A stretch of 20,487 nucleotides of DNA from a virus (IMGVR_UViG_3300025109_000086:1-20487), one strand, 5' to 3'. Shown: positions 1 to 7,540, counted from the first letter of the stretch. The notes: generated from the letters alone by a model not told the origin. Program-made: numbers and translations.

Positions 1-288
1 GGTGTTAGCAGAAAAAAACAAATAGCTTTTATGTGGGATAGATTAAGCCGAGCAAAAGAATTATTGAGTGTTGCCAAAACCGCAATCATTGAAATTAAAG
101 CCGACATTGTAAATATAAAGGCTCAAGGTTCAGCACTTCTCAACCTTGCCACAGGTAACCAAAACAGAATAGATGCACTGGAAACAGATAATGCAACGGC
201 AAACAATAAACTAAGGAATATTGAAAACCGATTGATAGCACTTGAAGCTGACAACGTAACGGCATGGAGCGCAATACGTAATTTGTAG
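1..288 (+). CDS. Coiled-coil phage protein, 5' end cut by window edge
   Basis: The frame is open from base 1 through a TAG stop at 286-288. An ATG at 31 would give 85 residues, but it has no clear ribosome binding site, so the gene may start outside the window. The protein is almost wholly alpha-helical with a roughly 21-residue repeat: NRIDALETD near residue 43 and NRLIALEAD near residue 64. The same frame continues after the TAG for nine sense codons (LRVTTLEKQ) to a second TAG at 316-318, and that peptide looks like the start of a third repeat. The next gene starts at 322 in the same frame. The position beside the tail gene suggests a virion-associated coiled coil, but the exact role is unknown. 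Confidence 0.6.
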   Translation, partial: GVSRKKQIAFMWDRLSRAKELLSVAKTAIIEIKADIVNIKAQGSALLNLATGNQNRIDALETDNATANNKLRNIENRLIALEADNVTAWSAIRNL

Positions 289-321
289 TTAAGAGTAACC
301 ACTTTAGAGAAGCAGTAGAAA

Positions 322-3090
322 ATGCCTTTTCCGTATACATTCACATTCCCATTTGATGAAAGCGTCTTTGTTGACCGCTACGGAGACAGTATGCTCAAAT
401 ATGGTAATGCAACACGGTTTTATGGCACTCGCACCACTTCACCAAGGGCTATACTCCCTGATACCCCATTTGAGTTCATAGTAAAGCTCTTGGACACGGA
501 CGACAATGTTACACAGATACTGACTGATGAGGTGGAAAGTGTTTCGTGGTCACTGGCTCGATATGGGGGACTTGCTGATTGCATTGTTAAGTGGCGAAAG
601 GATTATGAGAATATCCAGCTTGTGCAGGCGGACTATAGGATAGAGGTATTTATGAATAGGCAGAAGTCTGCTCAGTTTGATAAGGTATATGCCGGGTTTA
701 TAGTTGATAATGGTCCTCTATTTAACAGCCCTGATAGTTTTGGATTAAGGTGTAGTGGCTTCAGCACTCAATTAAACAGGGTTGTGGTTGGGACGTATGA
801 GCCATACAATATAACCACCACAGCGATTCATGATTCTATTGTTAATAATGGGGATGGGAATCCCCGTTCGATCCTCTACGATATATTTACAAAATATGTG
901 GTCAACCAGACGGATATACAGTGGAATGATTTTCTTGTTGACAAGGCAACCTTCAAACCGAACCATATCGAATTTGCACAGAAAGCGGATCAGGTGATTT
1001 CATACCTCGCCCAGATAGCGGGGGATTTTGTATGGGGGGTGGATCAGAATAGAGATTTTTATTTTCTTGACCCTACTGCAAGGGATCTGACGAGGCATTA
1101 TGTATACGGGAAAGATGTGACTCAGTTTAGTCCCCTGTATAGTTATGAGCAGATAAGGAATCGAATATTTATAAAGGATGGAAGGTTTTCAAGAACATTT
1201 GAGAGGGACACCGATCTTGCTCTTTCTGAATCACAACAAACAGAAGATGCCAATGTGAATGTGGGCACCACGACTTCATATAGATTAAAACAGACTTTGA
1301 CTACCACAAAGAAAAGTATTTCAAGGGTAAAACTGATGGTGGGACCAGATACCCTTCAGACCTCAAATCAGGTCAATGCTTTGAGTGGTGTCGGGTTTGC
1401 TGATCTTCTTATTGATGGAAACATGGAGAGGAGTTCCGTATCGGCATGGACAGCAGTTGGTAATAAAACAGCATTAACAAAGACCACTGATTTTCATCTG
1501 GCTACCTTTGGTACAAGATCAATGCAGATTGATACCCTGCAGCCGGGAAGTGGGATGTATCAGAGTGTGGGATTAGCAAACGGGCAATATTCTTTGGGGT
1601 ACTGGTTTCGAATGGATCGTGGTGATTTTAAAGTGCAAGTTGTACCCGTTACAGATGGTGTGGAGGGAACGGCATTTATTACTTCTGAACGTAGAACAGA
1701 AAGAACGGATGGACGTTATTTCGTCGAAGATTCTATTGGTTTTGAAGTTACCGACACACCAGATTCCGTTAGGATTTATTTTATATCGGATATTACATGG
1801 TTCTCAAAATTCTATATTGATGATGTATCACTATTATCTGAAACATCAGAATTAAAATTTACATTAATTGATAATAGTACAGGTAAACAAGTAGTGCCAT
1901 CAAATGCTCCAAAATTTCTCATATCTGAACTACCAACTTCTGATGGTACTACATTGGAGTTTGATATTGATTTTCATTATTTTAATAAAGATAATTCAGC
2001 CACGACTTTTGCCATTTTGATTGAACGGACGGGACCGGGAAACGATACCTCATATTTTCAGTTAAGAAAGAATACATCTGGTGGATATGGAAATGGTTCT
2101 TTATTTTATGCCGAAGAGCCAAGCCCCCCCGGTGCTGCTACAGCATGGAATGATACCGGGGATGATCTATGGTTTGAGGTTTATTATAACCAGTCACAGG
2201 AACTATATAAGCTAAGAGAAGACCAAGGACATCACCCACCTGTGTATAGTGGACCATTATTGTTAGAGTGGACACGAGGGACTTTGGCAAGGGTTGATAG
2301 ACCCCTGATGAGGGCTTCATTAGCGTTGAAAGGATTACGATCACCAGTTGAGAGTAATTTTATAGAAAGTGAATTTCCTGATTTTAGACTGAGGAAGGTA
2401 GTGTTCAGAGGACCGGGAAGTGGTACTCCTCCTCCTACTCAGACCACAAAAGATGATGCTGATTTCAAAGAGGTGGCAGTTGATTATTTCGTTGCCCAAT
2501 CGTTTAAGCATATCCACGATCTTGAAATAACAAGTATTACTATCAGGGGTATTAAAAATGGTTCACCTACCGGCACAATATGGGTTGAAATTCAGGAATA
2601 TGATTCAGGATCATTTCCGGGATCATTAGTTGTAAATGAATTGAGTGGAGTACTAACTACTACGGGAACATCAGATACAAAAGATGTGAGTGCTCAGGCT
2701 GGAGCAGCAACGGATATCGGATTCACTTTCACGAATAACCCGATAATAAAAGGCAACACAAAATACTGGTTGGTGGTGAAGGGCAGTTATGCCTTTAATG
2801 CTTCACATGGGTTTCAGGTTATTTATGATGATAGCGCAGACAATTACACGGACGGAAAGATGATTCAAAGTGTTGCCGGGACTGTTACTGATGTTGATTA
2901 TGATTTATATTTTGCGATCAGGGGCCAGGATTTCTTTAATGAGTATGATATGCATAATGTGTCTTATCAATTGGATGATGTGGGGTTGAGTGCAAACTTG
3001 ACCATTGGCGAGCCATTGCCAGATGCAGCAAGGATGCTTAAGCAGTTGATGAACAGGATACAGAATAACAATACTAATTTTGCGATATAG
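322..3090 (+). CDS. Tail-tip / host-specificity protein with appended beta-sandwich domains
   Basis: This 922-residue protein is the largest in the window. Roughly residues 1-300 resemble the hub or tail-associated part of siphovirus tail-tip proteins, including a stretch in which a helix (DQVISYLAQIAGDFVW, about residue 220) precedes a short strand pair (VDQNRDFYFLDP). From about 358 to 500 lies a CBM-like jelly roll: it opens with LIDGNMERSSVSAWT and later has GSGMYQSVGL and a W/Y-rich strand, as in carbohydrate-binding modules. About 509-700 looks like a concanavalin/LamG-type sandwich. About 707-880 resembles the choice-of-anchor type beta-sandwich (PTGTIWVEIQE, then TKYWLVVKGS). The build suggests a tail component that binds host surface sugars. 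It ends TAG and the fibre gene follows 12 bp later. Domain names come from sequence character, not a search. Confidence 0.7.
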   Translation: MPFPYTFTFPFDESVFVDRYGDSMLKYGNATRFYGTRTTSPRAILPDTPFEFIVKLLDTDDNVTQILTDEVESVSWSLARYGGLADCIVKWRKDYENIQLVQADYRIEVFMNRQKSAQFDKVYAGFIVDNGPLFNSPDSFGLRCSGFSTQLNRVVVGTYEPYNITTTAIHDSIVNNGDGNPRSILYDIFTKYVVNQTDIQWNDFLVDKATFKPNHIEFAQKADQVISYLAQIAGDFVWGVDQNRDFYFLDPTARDLTRHYVYGKDVTQFSPLYSYEQIRNRIFIKDGRFSRTFERDTDLALSESQQTEDANVNVGTTTSYRLKQTLTTTKKSISRVKLMVGPDTLQTSNQVNALSGVGFADLLIDGNMERSSVSAWTAVGNKTALTKTTDFHLATFGTRSMQIDTLQPGSGMYQSVGLANGQYSLGYWFRMDRGDFKVQVVPVTDGVEGTAFITSERRTERTDGRYFVEDSIGFEVTDTPDSVRIYFISDITWFSKFYIDDVSLLSETSELKFTLIDNSTGKQVVPSNAPKFLISELPTSDGTTLEFDIDFHYFNKDNSATTFAILIERTGPGNDTSYFQLRKNTSGGYGNGSLFYAEEPSPPGAATAWNDTGDDLWFEVYYNQSQELYKLREDQGHHPPVYSGPLLLEWTRGTLARVDRPLMRASLALKGLRSPVESNFIESEFPDFRLRKVVFRGPGSGTPPPTQTTKDDADFKEVAVDYFVAQSFKHIHDLEITSITIRGIKNGSPTGTIWVEIQEYDSGSFPGSLVVNELSGVLTTTGTSDTKDVSAQAGAATDIGFTFTNNPIIKGNTKYWLVVKGSYAFNASHGFQVIYDDSADNYTDGKMIQSVAGTVTDVDYDLYFAIRGQDFFNEYDMHNVSYQLDDVGLSANLTIGEPLPDAARMLKQLMNRIQNNNTNFAI

Positions 3091-3102
3091 GGAAAGAGGA
3101 TT

Positions 3103-4230
3103 ATGGCAGCAACATATCCAACAGGAGTTAAAACTTGGGTCAGCTTGATCGATGGGACTGATTATCCAAAAGCAGCAGATATCAATACTCTCTATGAGGA
3201 AGTGACTGCTATTGAGACTGAGCTTGGAACTTCTCCTTCCGGTTCATCTTCTACGGTAAAAGCCCGATTCGATAATTTTGATACGATACTTGCCCTTTAT
3301 ATAGCAGGACCAGATGAAGTCCCTGTGATTGGCGATGCGGTGGCAGTAGCTAACACAAAATTATGGAGTAGTGATAAAATTAATGGGTATATCACTGATA
3401 GGATTGATGTCAATACTACCAATGATAATTTGTGGGCAGGTGATGGTGCAGGAGCTGGACTTGCTGCCGGTACAGATAATACCCTACTTGGTAATAACGC
3501 AGGAAACGCTGTTTCCTCTGGTACTGATAATACCTTGATCGGAAGTGAAGCAGGGCTTGTTCTGACTGGATCAGATTTTAATACAATGGTAGGGAGTGAA
3601 GCAGGAAAGGCAAATACAACTGCTGCCTCAAATGTATTGATAGGATACCAAGCAGGTCTCGCCATTATTACTGGTGGTGAGAATGTTGTAATTGGAGCAC
3701 AGGCAGCAGACACCATGACCGCTGGTGTACAGAATGTAATAATAGGGAGAAGCGCAGCGGATAAAGCCAGTACTTCTTTTAATCATAATGTTGTGATTGG
3801 ATACCAAGCGGCATTCTCGGATACTTTTGGAGATGATAGTGTTTTTATTGGTCATCAGGCAGGATACACCAACGCGGGGGAAAGCTCAAACGTTTTTATT
3901 GGATACCAAGCAGGATATTTAAATAATGACAGTTCAAACGTTTTTATTGGATACCAAGCAGGGTATAATGAAACTGGTCAAGGCAGACTATATATCATGA
4001 ATGGAAATGAGGATGAAACCGATGCACTGATATATGGCGAATTCCAGAACGCTTTATTGAGATTCAATGGAGAAGTTTGGTTAAAAGAATTAAGTAGTAA
4101 TCCGACTCCTGATGAGGGGTATGGAATTGTTTGGATGGATAATGGTGGTGGTTCTGGTGCTGATGGGGATTTGATGTATACAGCACAGGCTGGCGGGGTA
4201 ACAAAAACTTATATTATACAGGTATTTTAA
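3103..4230 (+). CDS. Tail fibre / adhesin with YadA-head-like repeats
   Basis: This is a 375-residue protein with a good ribosome binding site (GAGG before ATG). Residues 1-60 carry the common phage structural leader: TYPTGVKTW, a segment AADINTLYEEVTAIE, then LGTSPSGSSSTVKAR. Residues about 115-300 hold repeats of the form N-x-hydrophobic-IG-x-x-AG. Examples are NTLLGNNAG, NTLIGSEAG, NVLIGYQAG and, nearly identical, SSNVFIGYQAGY, spaced 14-22 residues apart. These resemble the head repeats of trimeric autotransporter adhesins, which form left-handed parallel beta-rolls. The C-terminus is a short beta-rich tail. The likely role is a trimeric receptor-binding fibre or its tip, acting outside the cell on the virion. 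Confidence 0.75.
   Translation: MAATYPTGVKTWVSLIDGTDYPKAADINTLYEEVTAIETELGTSPSGSSSTVKARFDNFDTILALYIAGPDEVPVIGDAVAVANTKLWSSDKINGYITDRIDVNTTNDNLWAGDGAGAGLAAGTDNTLLGNNAGNAVSSGTDNTLIGSEAGLVLTGSDFNTMVGSEAGKANTTAASNVLIGYQAGLAIITGGENVVIGAQAADTMTAGVQNVIIGRSAADKASTSFNHNVVIGYQAAFSDTFGDDSVFIGHQAGYTNAGESSNVFIGYQAGYLNNDSSNVFIGYQAGYNETGQGRLYIMNGNEDETDALIYGEFQNALLRFNGEVWLKELSSNPTPDEGYGIVWMDNGGGSGADGDLMYTAQAGGVTKTYIIQVF
3886..3962 (+). repeat. 29-bp direct repeat inside the fibre gene
   Basis: Bases 3886-3914 and 3934-3962 are identical over 29 bp and lie 48 bp (16 codons) apart, encoding SNVFIGYQAG twice. Shorter matches to the same core occur near 3640 and 3800. The exact spacing in whole codons and the lack of silent change indicate a recent duplication of one YadA-head-like repeat unit. 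Confidence 0.85.
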
Positions 4231-4232
4231 TT

Positions 4233-4700
4233 ATGTCATTTACTGATTGTTGGAAAAATAACTGGACATGCCCAAAGAAGTGGAAGGATCTACCCGACAT
4301 AGATACTATGTTGGTTAATGGAGATGCAATTAAAATTACCACATCAGATGTTCAACAAAAAGTAAAACAACAGTTTGGGAATAATGTTGAATTTTCAAAG
4401 TTTGGGAAATGCAGGATTTTATTGCCTTCTTATGCTTTAAGGAAATTTATTGAACTCAGTAAACTCGACAAAAATGTTTATAGTTCATCTACTGGATATA
4501 TCTGTGGTGATTTTTCACTTGGATTTTACTCTGAAATAAATCTTTCCCCATATTGGGAAACAGTGGTTGGTATGGTCACAGTTCCGGGACATAGACTTAA
4601 TATAGCATGGTGTAGTGATTGGCAAGATATGTTTTTTATAGAACCACAGAATGATAAAATGTATGCTCCGGATAAAGAGGTGACACAAATACAATTTTAA
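4233..4700 (+). CDS. MOA-lectin-related cysteine-peptidase-like protein
   Basis: This 155-residue protein starts 2 bp after the fibre stop. The ribosome binding site is weak, so it is probably coupled to the fibre gene. Its second half follows the pattern of phage proteins annotated as lectin MOA-related (Agglutinin_C fold, papain-like). A Cys-x-Asp-Phe motif (YICGDFSLGF; Cys91, Asp93) is followed by VPGHRLNIAW (His120) and then FIEPQND (Glu137). Cys, His and Glu in this order and spacing fit a catalytic triad. The usual CD-x-FA is here CGDFS. The N-terminus has WTCPKKW. The role is unknown: it could be a virion-associated hydrolase or act on the host surface. The assignment rests on recalled family patterns. 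Confidence 0.55.
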   Translation: MSFTDCWKNNWTCPKKWKDLPDIDTMLVNGDAIKITTSDVQQKVKQQFGNNVEFSKFGKCRILLPSYALRKFIELSKLDKNVYSSSTGYICGDFSLGFYSEINLSPYWETVVGMVTVPGHRLNIAWCSDWQDMFFIEPQNDKMYAPDKEVTQIQF

Positions 4701-4726
4701 AATTTAACTAGGGAGGGCAAAATACT

Positions 4727-4960
4727 ATGAGTGAAGAACCGACGAAGGAAGAAGTTGAGAACAGAATTAATTTATTTAAAATCGAAGTGTACGATCTGAT
4801 CGAACGTAAGGATGCTTTGACCATAGCCATTAATGATTTAAACCAAGTTATTAAAGGCAAAGGTCTGGAGATAAGAAAATTGCAACAGTCCATAGCATCA
4901 AGGTTTGCTGACGGTATTAAGATACCAATAAAAAAAGACACTGCTGATAATAAGGAATAA
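4727..4960 (+). CDS. Small coiled-coil protein
   Basis: The protein has 77 residues and a strong ribosome binding site (GGGAGGG, about 9 bp before ATG). Residues 5-60 form a heptad-rich helix (KEEVENRINLF, then IAINDLNQVIKGKGLEIRKLQQSI), followed by a short basic tail. It has no signal or membrane segment. It lies between the MOA-like gene and the peptidase, so it could be a virion or lysis accessory. The function is not recognised. Confidence 0.75.
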   Translation: MSEEPTKEEVENRINLFKIEVYDLIERKDALTIAINDLNQVIKGKGLEIRKLQQSIASRFADGIKIPIKKDTADNKE

Positions 4961-4963
4961 AGA

Positions 4964-5515
4964 TTGTCATATTATCTTCTTTCTCATTTACAAGGAGATT
5001 TACAGGAAGCAAGAAACGCTATAAAGAGATCAGAAAAAGAATTAGATATATTATTGCAAAAAGCAGGCATTCAAAAAATGACCATTTGGGATCGATTAAG
5101 ATATTTTAACGAGGATGAGAATTGGGTCAATCCTGATAAGATGCAGGGATATGCTTTGCTTTTACTTGATGCGATCCGGCATGAAGTTGATAGCCCCTTC
5201 ATTATTCTTTGTGGTCAAGAGGAGAGGAAAAAAGGAGGAGAACATCCGAAGGGTCATGCGATAGATGGTTACTGTCCAGAGCTTGAACCGATAGAGATGT
5301 ACTTGAGGATAGAGCAGTCATTTAGATTCTTACGAATATCCGAACTCGTTGGGTTTGGAATTTATCCACTGTTGAAACCGACATGTGGTTGGCATATAGA
5401 TTTTAGAGGAATTCGTGCCCGTTGGGGGGCCATCGATACTATCAGGAATAAGAATGGTAGATTGATACGACACGAATACGGATCGATTGAACAAGCTGTG
5501 GAGATGATAAGATAA
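4964..5515 (+). CDS. M15-type peptidoglycan peptidase (likely endolysin)
   Basis: This 183-residue protein starts at TTG; AAGGA at 4952-4956 gives 7 bp spacing and supports that start. Residues 1-35 are helical. The catalytic domain (about 45-183) carries the M15 zinc-peptidase motif H-x2-G-x-A-x-D (His94, Gly97, Ala99, Asp101 in EHPKGHAIDGYC) and the second metal motif GWHIDFRG (His144, Asp146). Members of this family (peptidase M15_3/VanY-like) cut peptide crosslinks or stems in peptidoglycan. With membrane and holin-like genes directly downstream it is best read as the endolysin, although a virion role cannot be excluded. The stop overlaps the next start (TAATG). There is no signal peptide, consistent with holin-dependent release. 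Confidence 0.8.
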   Translation: MSYYLLSHLQGDLQEARNAIKRSEKELDILLQKAGIQKMTIWDRLRYFNEDENWVNPDKMQGYALLLLDAIRHEVDSPFIILCGQEERKKGGEHPKGHAIDGYCPELEPIEMYLRIEQSFRFLRISELVGFGIYPLLKPTCGWHIDFRGIRARWGAIDTIRNKNGRLIRHEYGSIEQAVEMIR

Positions 5516-5946
5516 TGGATTGCAAAGATTGTAATGCTCATTTAGCAGTTATCGGTAAACAGAAAACTCTCTGCCACGATGTAGAGAAGCTTGAAACAGA
5601 AACGAAAAGTGATGTAAATCTTATTTTTGAAGCCATTGAAAACAAAACAAAAGATAAGGTGAGCATGACAGCTTTAAAAGTTATTATTGGTATTGTGCTT
5701 GTTCCTCTTACCGCTATGAGCAGTATAATCGGAACTCAGTATGTGGAAGGTAAGGAAACTAATTCATTAGCCCATTCTCTTATTACGGAAATTAAAATTG
5801 CTCAAGTACAATTACAGAATACAAATAAAATAATGGAACAACATCTTAAGGATTCCACTAATGTATTTAAAGAGATAAGAGAGAATATGCAACGGCTAGA
5901 AAATAAAATTGATGGAACATACAAACTAAAACAAATGGAGGACTGA
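5515..5946 (+). CDS. Single-pass membrane protein, lysis block
   Basis: The protein has 143 residues and its ATG overlaps the endolysin stop by one base, so translation is probably coupled. The N-terminal 50 residues contain a Cys pair (CKDCNAH) and a helix. A hydrophobic segment at about 54-74 (ALKVIIGIVLVPLTAMSSII) is followed by a long charged coiled coil with heptads (RENMQRLENKI). This layout resembles XhlA-type haemolysin or holin-accessory proteins, or an inner-membrane spanin, but no family is firmly recognised. It ends TGA 4 bp before the holin-like gene. Confidence 0.7.
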   Translation: MDCKDCNAHLAVIGKQKTLCHDVEKLETETKSDVNLIFEAIENKTKDKVSMTALKVIIGIVLVPLTAMSSIIGTQYVEGKETNSLAHSLITEIKIAQVQLQNTNKIMEQHLKDSTNVFKEIRENMQRLENKIDGTYKLKQMED

Positions 5947-5950
5947 CATT

Positions 5951-6142
5951 ATGAAAAAATTACAAGAATTTTTACAAGGGAAAAAGACTTACATTATCGC
6001 CGGAGTCGGAGCAATTATTTATTTTTTGAGAGCAGCAGGGATTGCCGATATCCCACCGGAAACCGAGGAGAATATTTTCAGGATCCTTGCATTTCTGGGA
6101 TTGGGAACGGTTTCAGCCAAAATGAATAGGAATAATGGTTAA
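5951..6142 (+). CDS. Holin-like small membrane protein
   Basis: This 63-residue protein begins MKKLQEFLQGKKTYIIAGVG, a start typical of small phage holin-type proteins. Two hydrophobic helices (about 14-30 and 43-56) are joined by a short acidic loop (PPETEEN), and the C-terminus is basic (AKMNRNNG). The position right after the endolysin and XhlA-like gene supports a role in forming inner-membrane holes at lysis. GGAGG before the ATG (within TGGAGGACTGACATT) is the ribosome binding site. Confidence 0.7.
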   Translation: MKKLQEFLQGKKTYIIAGVGAIIYFLRAAGIADIPPETEENIFRILAFLGLGTVSAKMNRNNG

Positions 6143-6163
6143 ATTCTTAATTCTATCGCTCAA

Positions 6164-6235
6164 AATGGCTCTCCAATCAATTATTTTATCAAAAAGGTTA
6201 TATCCTATCACTTTAAAATTATAAGCCGTTAGAAC
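6164..6235. repeat. Dispersed 72-bp element, copy A
   Basis: This intergenic 72 bp aligns without gaps to 17912-17983 on the same strand, about 74% identical by hand count. Read on the minus strand it encodes a 24-residue peptide with core GYNLF-DK-IIDWRAI, lying in a minus frame that starts with ATG at 6256 and stops at 6113 (47 residues, no clear ribosome binding site). The plus strand has no gene here. Whether it is coding, a remnant or a nucleic-acid signal is open. Confidence 0.6.
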
Positions 6236-6254
6236 TAAAATATGAGGGTTTTTC

Positions 6255-6425
6255 ATGGGTACAATATCGAGTCTTGGAAATATCACTAAATTGATTTTGG
6301 AATTAAAAAAGGTTTGGGATAATATTGTCTCCAAGACTATCAAAAGGAATGATGAAAAAAAGAGGAAGGGAGTGCTTGAAGGTGAAAAAGATCCTACTGA
6401 TATTAGCCGTGATATTCTTAAATAA
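6255..6425 (+). CDS. Small basic protein overlapping a downstream lipoprotein-like gene
   Basis: This 56-residue frame starts at an ATG with GAGGG 6 bp upstream and stops at TAA 6423-6425. It begins MGTISSLGNITKLILELKKV and ends with a charged stretch (RNDEKKRKG, then DPTDISRDI). Small phage proteins of this shape, ending in charged residues with a D-P/D-I motif, are often found beside lysis genes. It overlaps the start of the next gene (GTG at 6382) in another frame by 44 bp, an Rz/Rz1-like arrangement, although this protein has no obvious membrane segment. Confidence 0.55.
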   Translation: MGTISSLGNITKLILELKKVWDNIVSKTIKRNDEKKRKGVLEGEKDPTDISRDILK

Positions 6426-6627
6426 TAATTGTGGATGGAATAAACCTTTAATCTTAAATGGAGATATCAGGGTCAAGAGAGTTGTTGTAACAGGCGAGTG
6501 CAAAACGGCTAATTGTTGTGAATCCGATAATTGTTCTTTTACTGAGAATGGATTCTGGATGAATGATAAAACATTTGGAGCTTATGTTGAAAAAATTCAA
6601 AGATGCAATAGAGAACTTTCTGATTAG
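6382..6627 (+). CDS. Small exported Cys-rich protein (possible lipoprotein)
   Basis: The GTG at 6382 is chosen over the far upstream TTG because it places a basic start and hydrophobic signal at the N-terminus (VKKILLILAVIFLNNNCGW). This gives 81 residues. The signal is followed by a cysteine, but the NNNC context is a poor lipobox, so lipid attachment is uncertain. The mature part holds further cysteines (GECKTANCCESDNC, and one near the end), suggesting disulphides in the periplasm. It is embedded partly in the preceding 56-residue frame, as outer-membrane spanin genes often are. The function is inferred only. Confidence 0.55.
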   Translation: MKKILLILAVIFLNNNCGWNKPLILNGDIRVKRVVVTGECKTANCCESDNCSFTENGFWMNDKTFGAYVEKIQRCNRELSD

Positions 6628-6739
6628 AGATGAAATCGAAATGTGGAAATCCCTTCCTCTTTTTTGTTTCTTGATATATGTGATTATTAAATTGTTAATT
6701 TACTTGATAGTACCAGAGGGAGTAACGGGAGGTTATTGA
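6584..6739 (+). CDS. 51-residue single-pass membrane protein
   Basis: The ATG at 6584 lies inside the 3' end of the preceding gene, and the TGA at 6737-6739 sits just before the next gene. The protein begins MLKKFKDAIENFLIRDEIEM and then has a strongly hydrophobic helix (LFCFLIYVIIKLLIYLIV) with a short polar tail. GGAG lies only 3 bp before the ATG, so expression is less certain. The membrane helix and tight overlap with both neighbours argue that it is real. The role is presumably in lysis or the membrane; not recognised. Confidence 0.5.
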   Translation: MLKKFKDAIENFLIRDEIEMWKSLPLFCFLIYVIIKLLIYLIVPEGVTGGY

Positions 6740-6741
6740 AA

Positions 6742-7071
6742 ATGAAACAACATTTCGTAGACAACGTTGGAACTTATGTGAAGACCATCATTGCAATATT
6801 TACCTTGTGTGGGATGACATTTGGTTTCTTTATTGGGATTGATGGTAGGTATGAGAAGGCTGTTGCAGCGGAAGAGTTCAAACAACAGATGACTGATGCT
6901 GTGAAATCACAAATGGACTATAATAAAAAACATGATCAACAACATAGGAAAGAATTATTACAGTCTAAGCTATGGGATCTTGAAATTGAGTACCCTGACA
7001 TTGCTAAGATGCCTCCTATGGTTAAGAGACTGTATAATGAGATTGAAGCAAAGTTGGGAGAACTTCAGTGA
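6742..7071 (+). CDS. Membrane protein with coiled-coil tail (possible i-spanin)
   Basis: The ATG at 6742 is chosen because GGGAGG lies 9 bp upstream; a TTG at 6736 would be too close. The 109-residue protein has one membrane segment (about 12-33, TIIAIFTLCGMTFGFFIGI), then a charged helical region (AEEFKQQMTDAVKS, HDQQHRKELLQSKLWDLEIEY). The stop overlaps the GTG start of a lipoprotein gene (GTGA). A membrane-anchored coiled coil directly coupled to a lipoprotein gene is the layout of two-component spanins, which fuse the inner and outer membranes at lysis. That is inference from order and shape. Confidence 0.6.
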   Translation: MKQHFVDNVGTYVKTIIAIFTLCGMTFGFFIGIDGRYEKAVAAEEFKQQMTDAVKSQMDYNKKHDQQHRKELLQSKLWDLEIEYPDIAKMPPMVKRLYNEIEAKLGELQ

Positions 7072-7379
7072 GATTTAAAATGACAACTTTATTCATTATA
7101 TTTGCTTTGGTTGGGTGTGCTAAGACTGTTGATTTTGAATTGATTAGCAACACTAAATTTCATGCCGATGCTAAGAGATGCGCACCCGATATTATCTTTA
7201 CTTATAATGATAATAGCACAAAGGTAAAAAAAATTGAGATCCTGATGCGAGAAGTTCAGAATGGGAATGGGTGGTGGAATGCTGCGAGACAATTTTTAGG
7301 TTATGGGGCACAGGCCGGGATATCTGCTGCCGGTGCCCCCACTACGGTTAACAAGAGTTATAATTCGGGAGGGGAATAG
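7068..7379 (+). CDS. Lipoprotein (possible o-spanin)
   Basis: The GTG at 7068 has GGGAG 7 bp upstream and overlaps the previous stop. The 103-residue product has a short signal (MRFKMTTLFIIFALVGC) with a good lipobox LVGC; Cys17 would be lipidated. The mature part is mixed and ends in a Gly/Ala-rich segment (YGAQAGISAAGAPTTV). It is longer and less proline-rich than classical Rz1 proteins, so the spanin call is tentative while the lipoprotein call is firm. It ends TAG, 2 bp from the convergent minus-strand gene. Confidence 0.65.
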   Translation: MRFKMTTLFIIFALVGCAKTVDFELISNTKFHADAKRCAPDIIFTYNDNSTKVKKIEILMREVQNGNGWWNAARQFLGYGAQAGISAAGAPTTVNKSYNSGGE

Positions 7380-7381
7380 TT

Positions 7382-7540
7382 TTAAGGTGCAAAAGCAATA
7401 AAGATAGTAACAATTATCAGCAAAGTTTCGATAAGGGTAGCTGGTAGACTAATAAGAGCAGCACCAGAATCGAAATAATACATAGAAGCAATGCTTGCCC
7501 ATATACTAAAGATCGCAATATCTTTCCATAAGTTTTTCAT
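7382..7540 (-). CDS. Small two-helix membrane protein
   Basis: The ATG at 7540 has AGGAG at good spacing, and only 2 bp separate it from the upstream stop. The 52-residue product begins MKNLWKDIAIFSIWASIASM and has a second hydrophobic stretch (LIETLLIIVTIFIAFAP) at its very end. It is last in its operon and convergent with the plus-strand lipoprotein gene. The function is unknown. Confidence 0.6.
   Translation of the reverse strand: MKNLWKDIAIFSIWASIASMYYFDSGAALISLPATLIETLLIIVTIFIAFAP

Noticed and set aside
3297-3716. 139-residue minus-strand frame
   Set aside because: It is the reverse of the fibre repeats, with low-complexity Ala/Pro/Ser/Val composition and no ribosome binding site.
6113-6343. 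76-residue minus-strand gene opposite the lysis block
   Set aside because: The long form needs a TTG start without a ribosome binding site and runs against the 6255-6425 frame. Only the part carrying the 72-bp element is of interest and is reported as a repeat.
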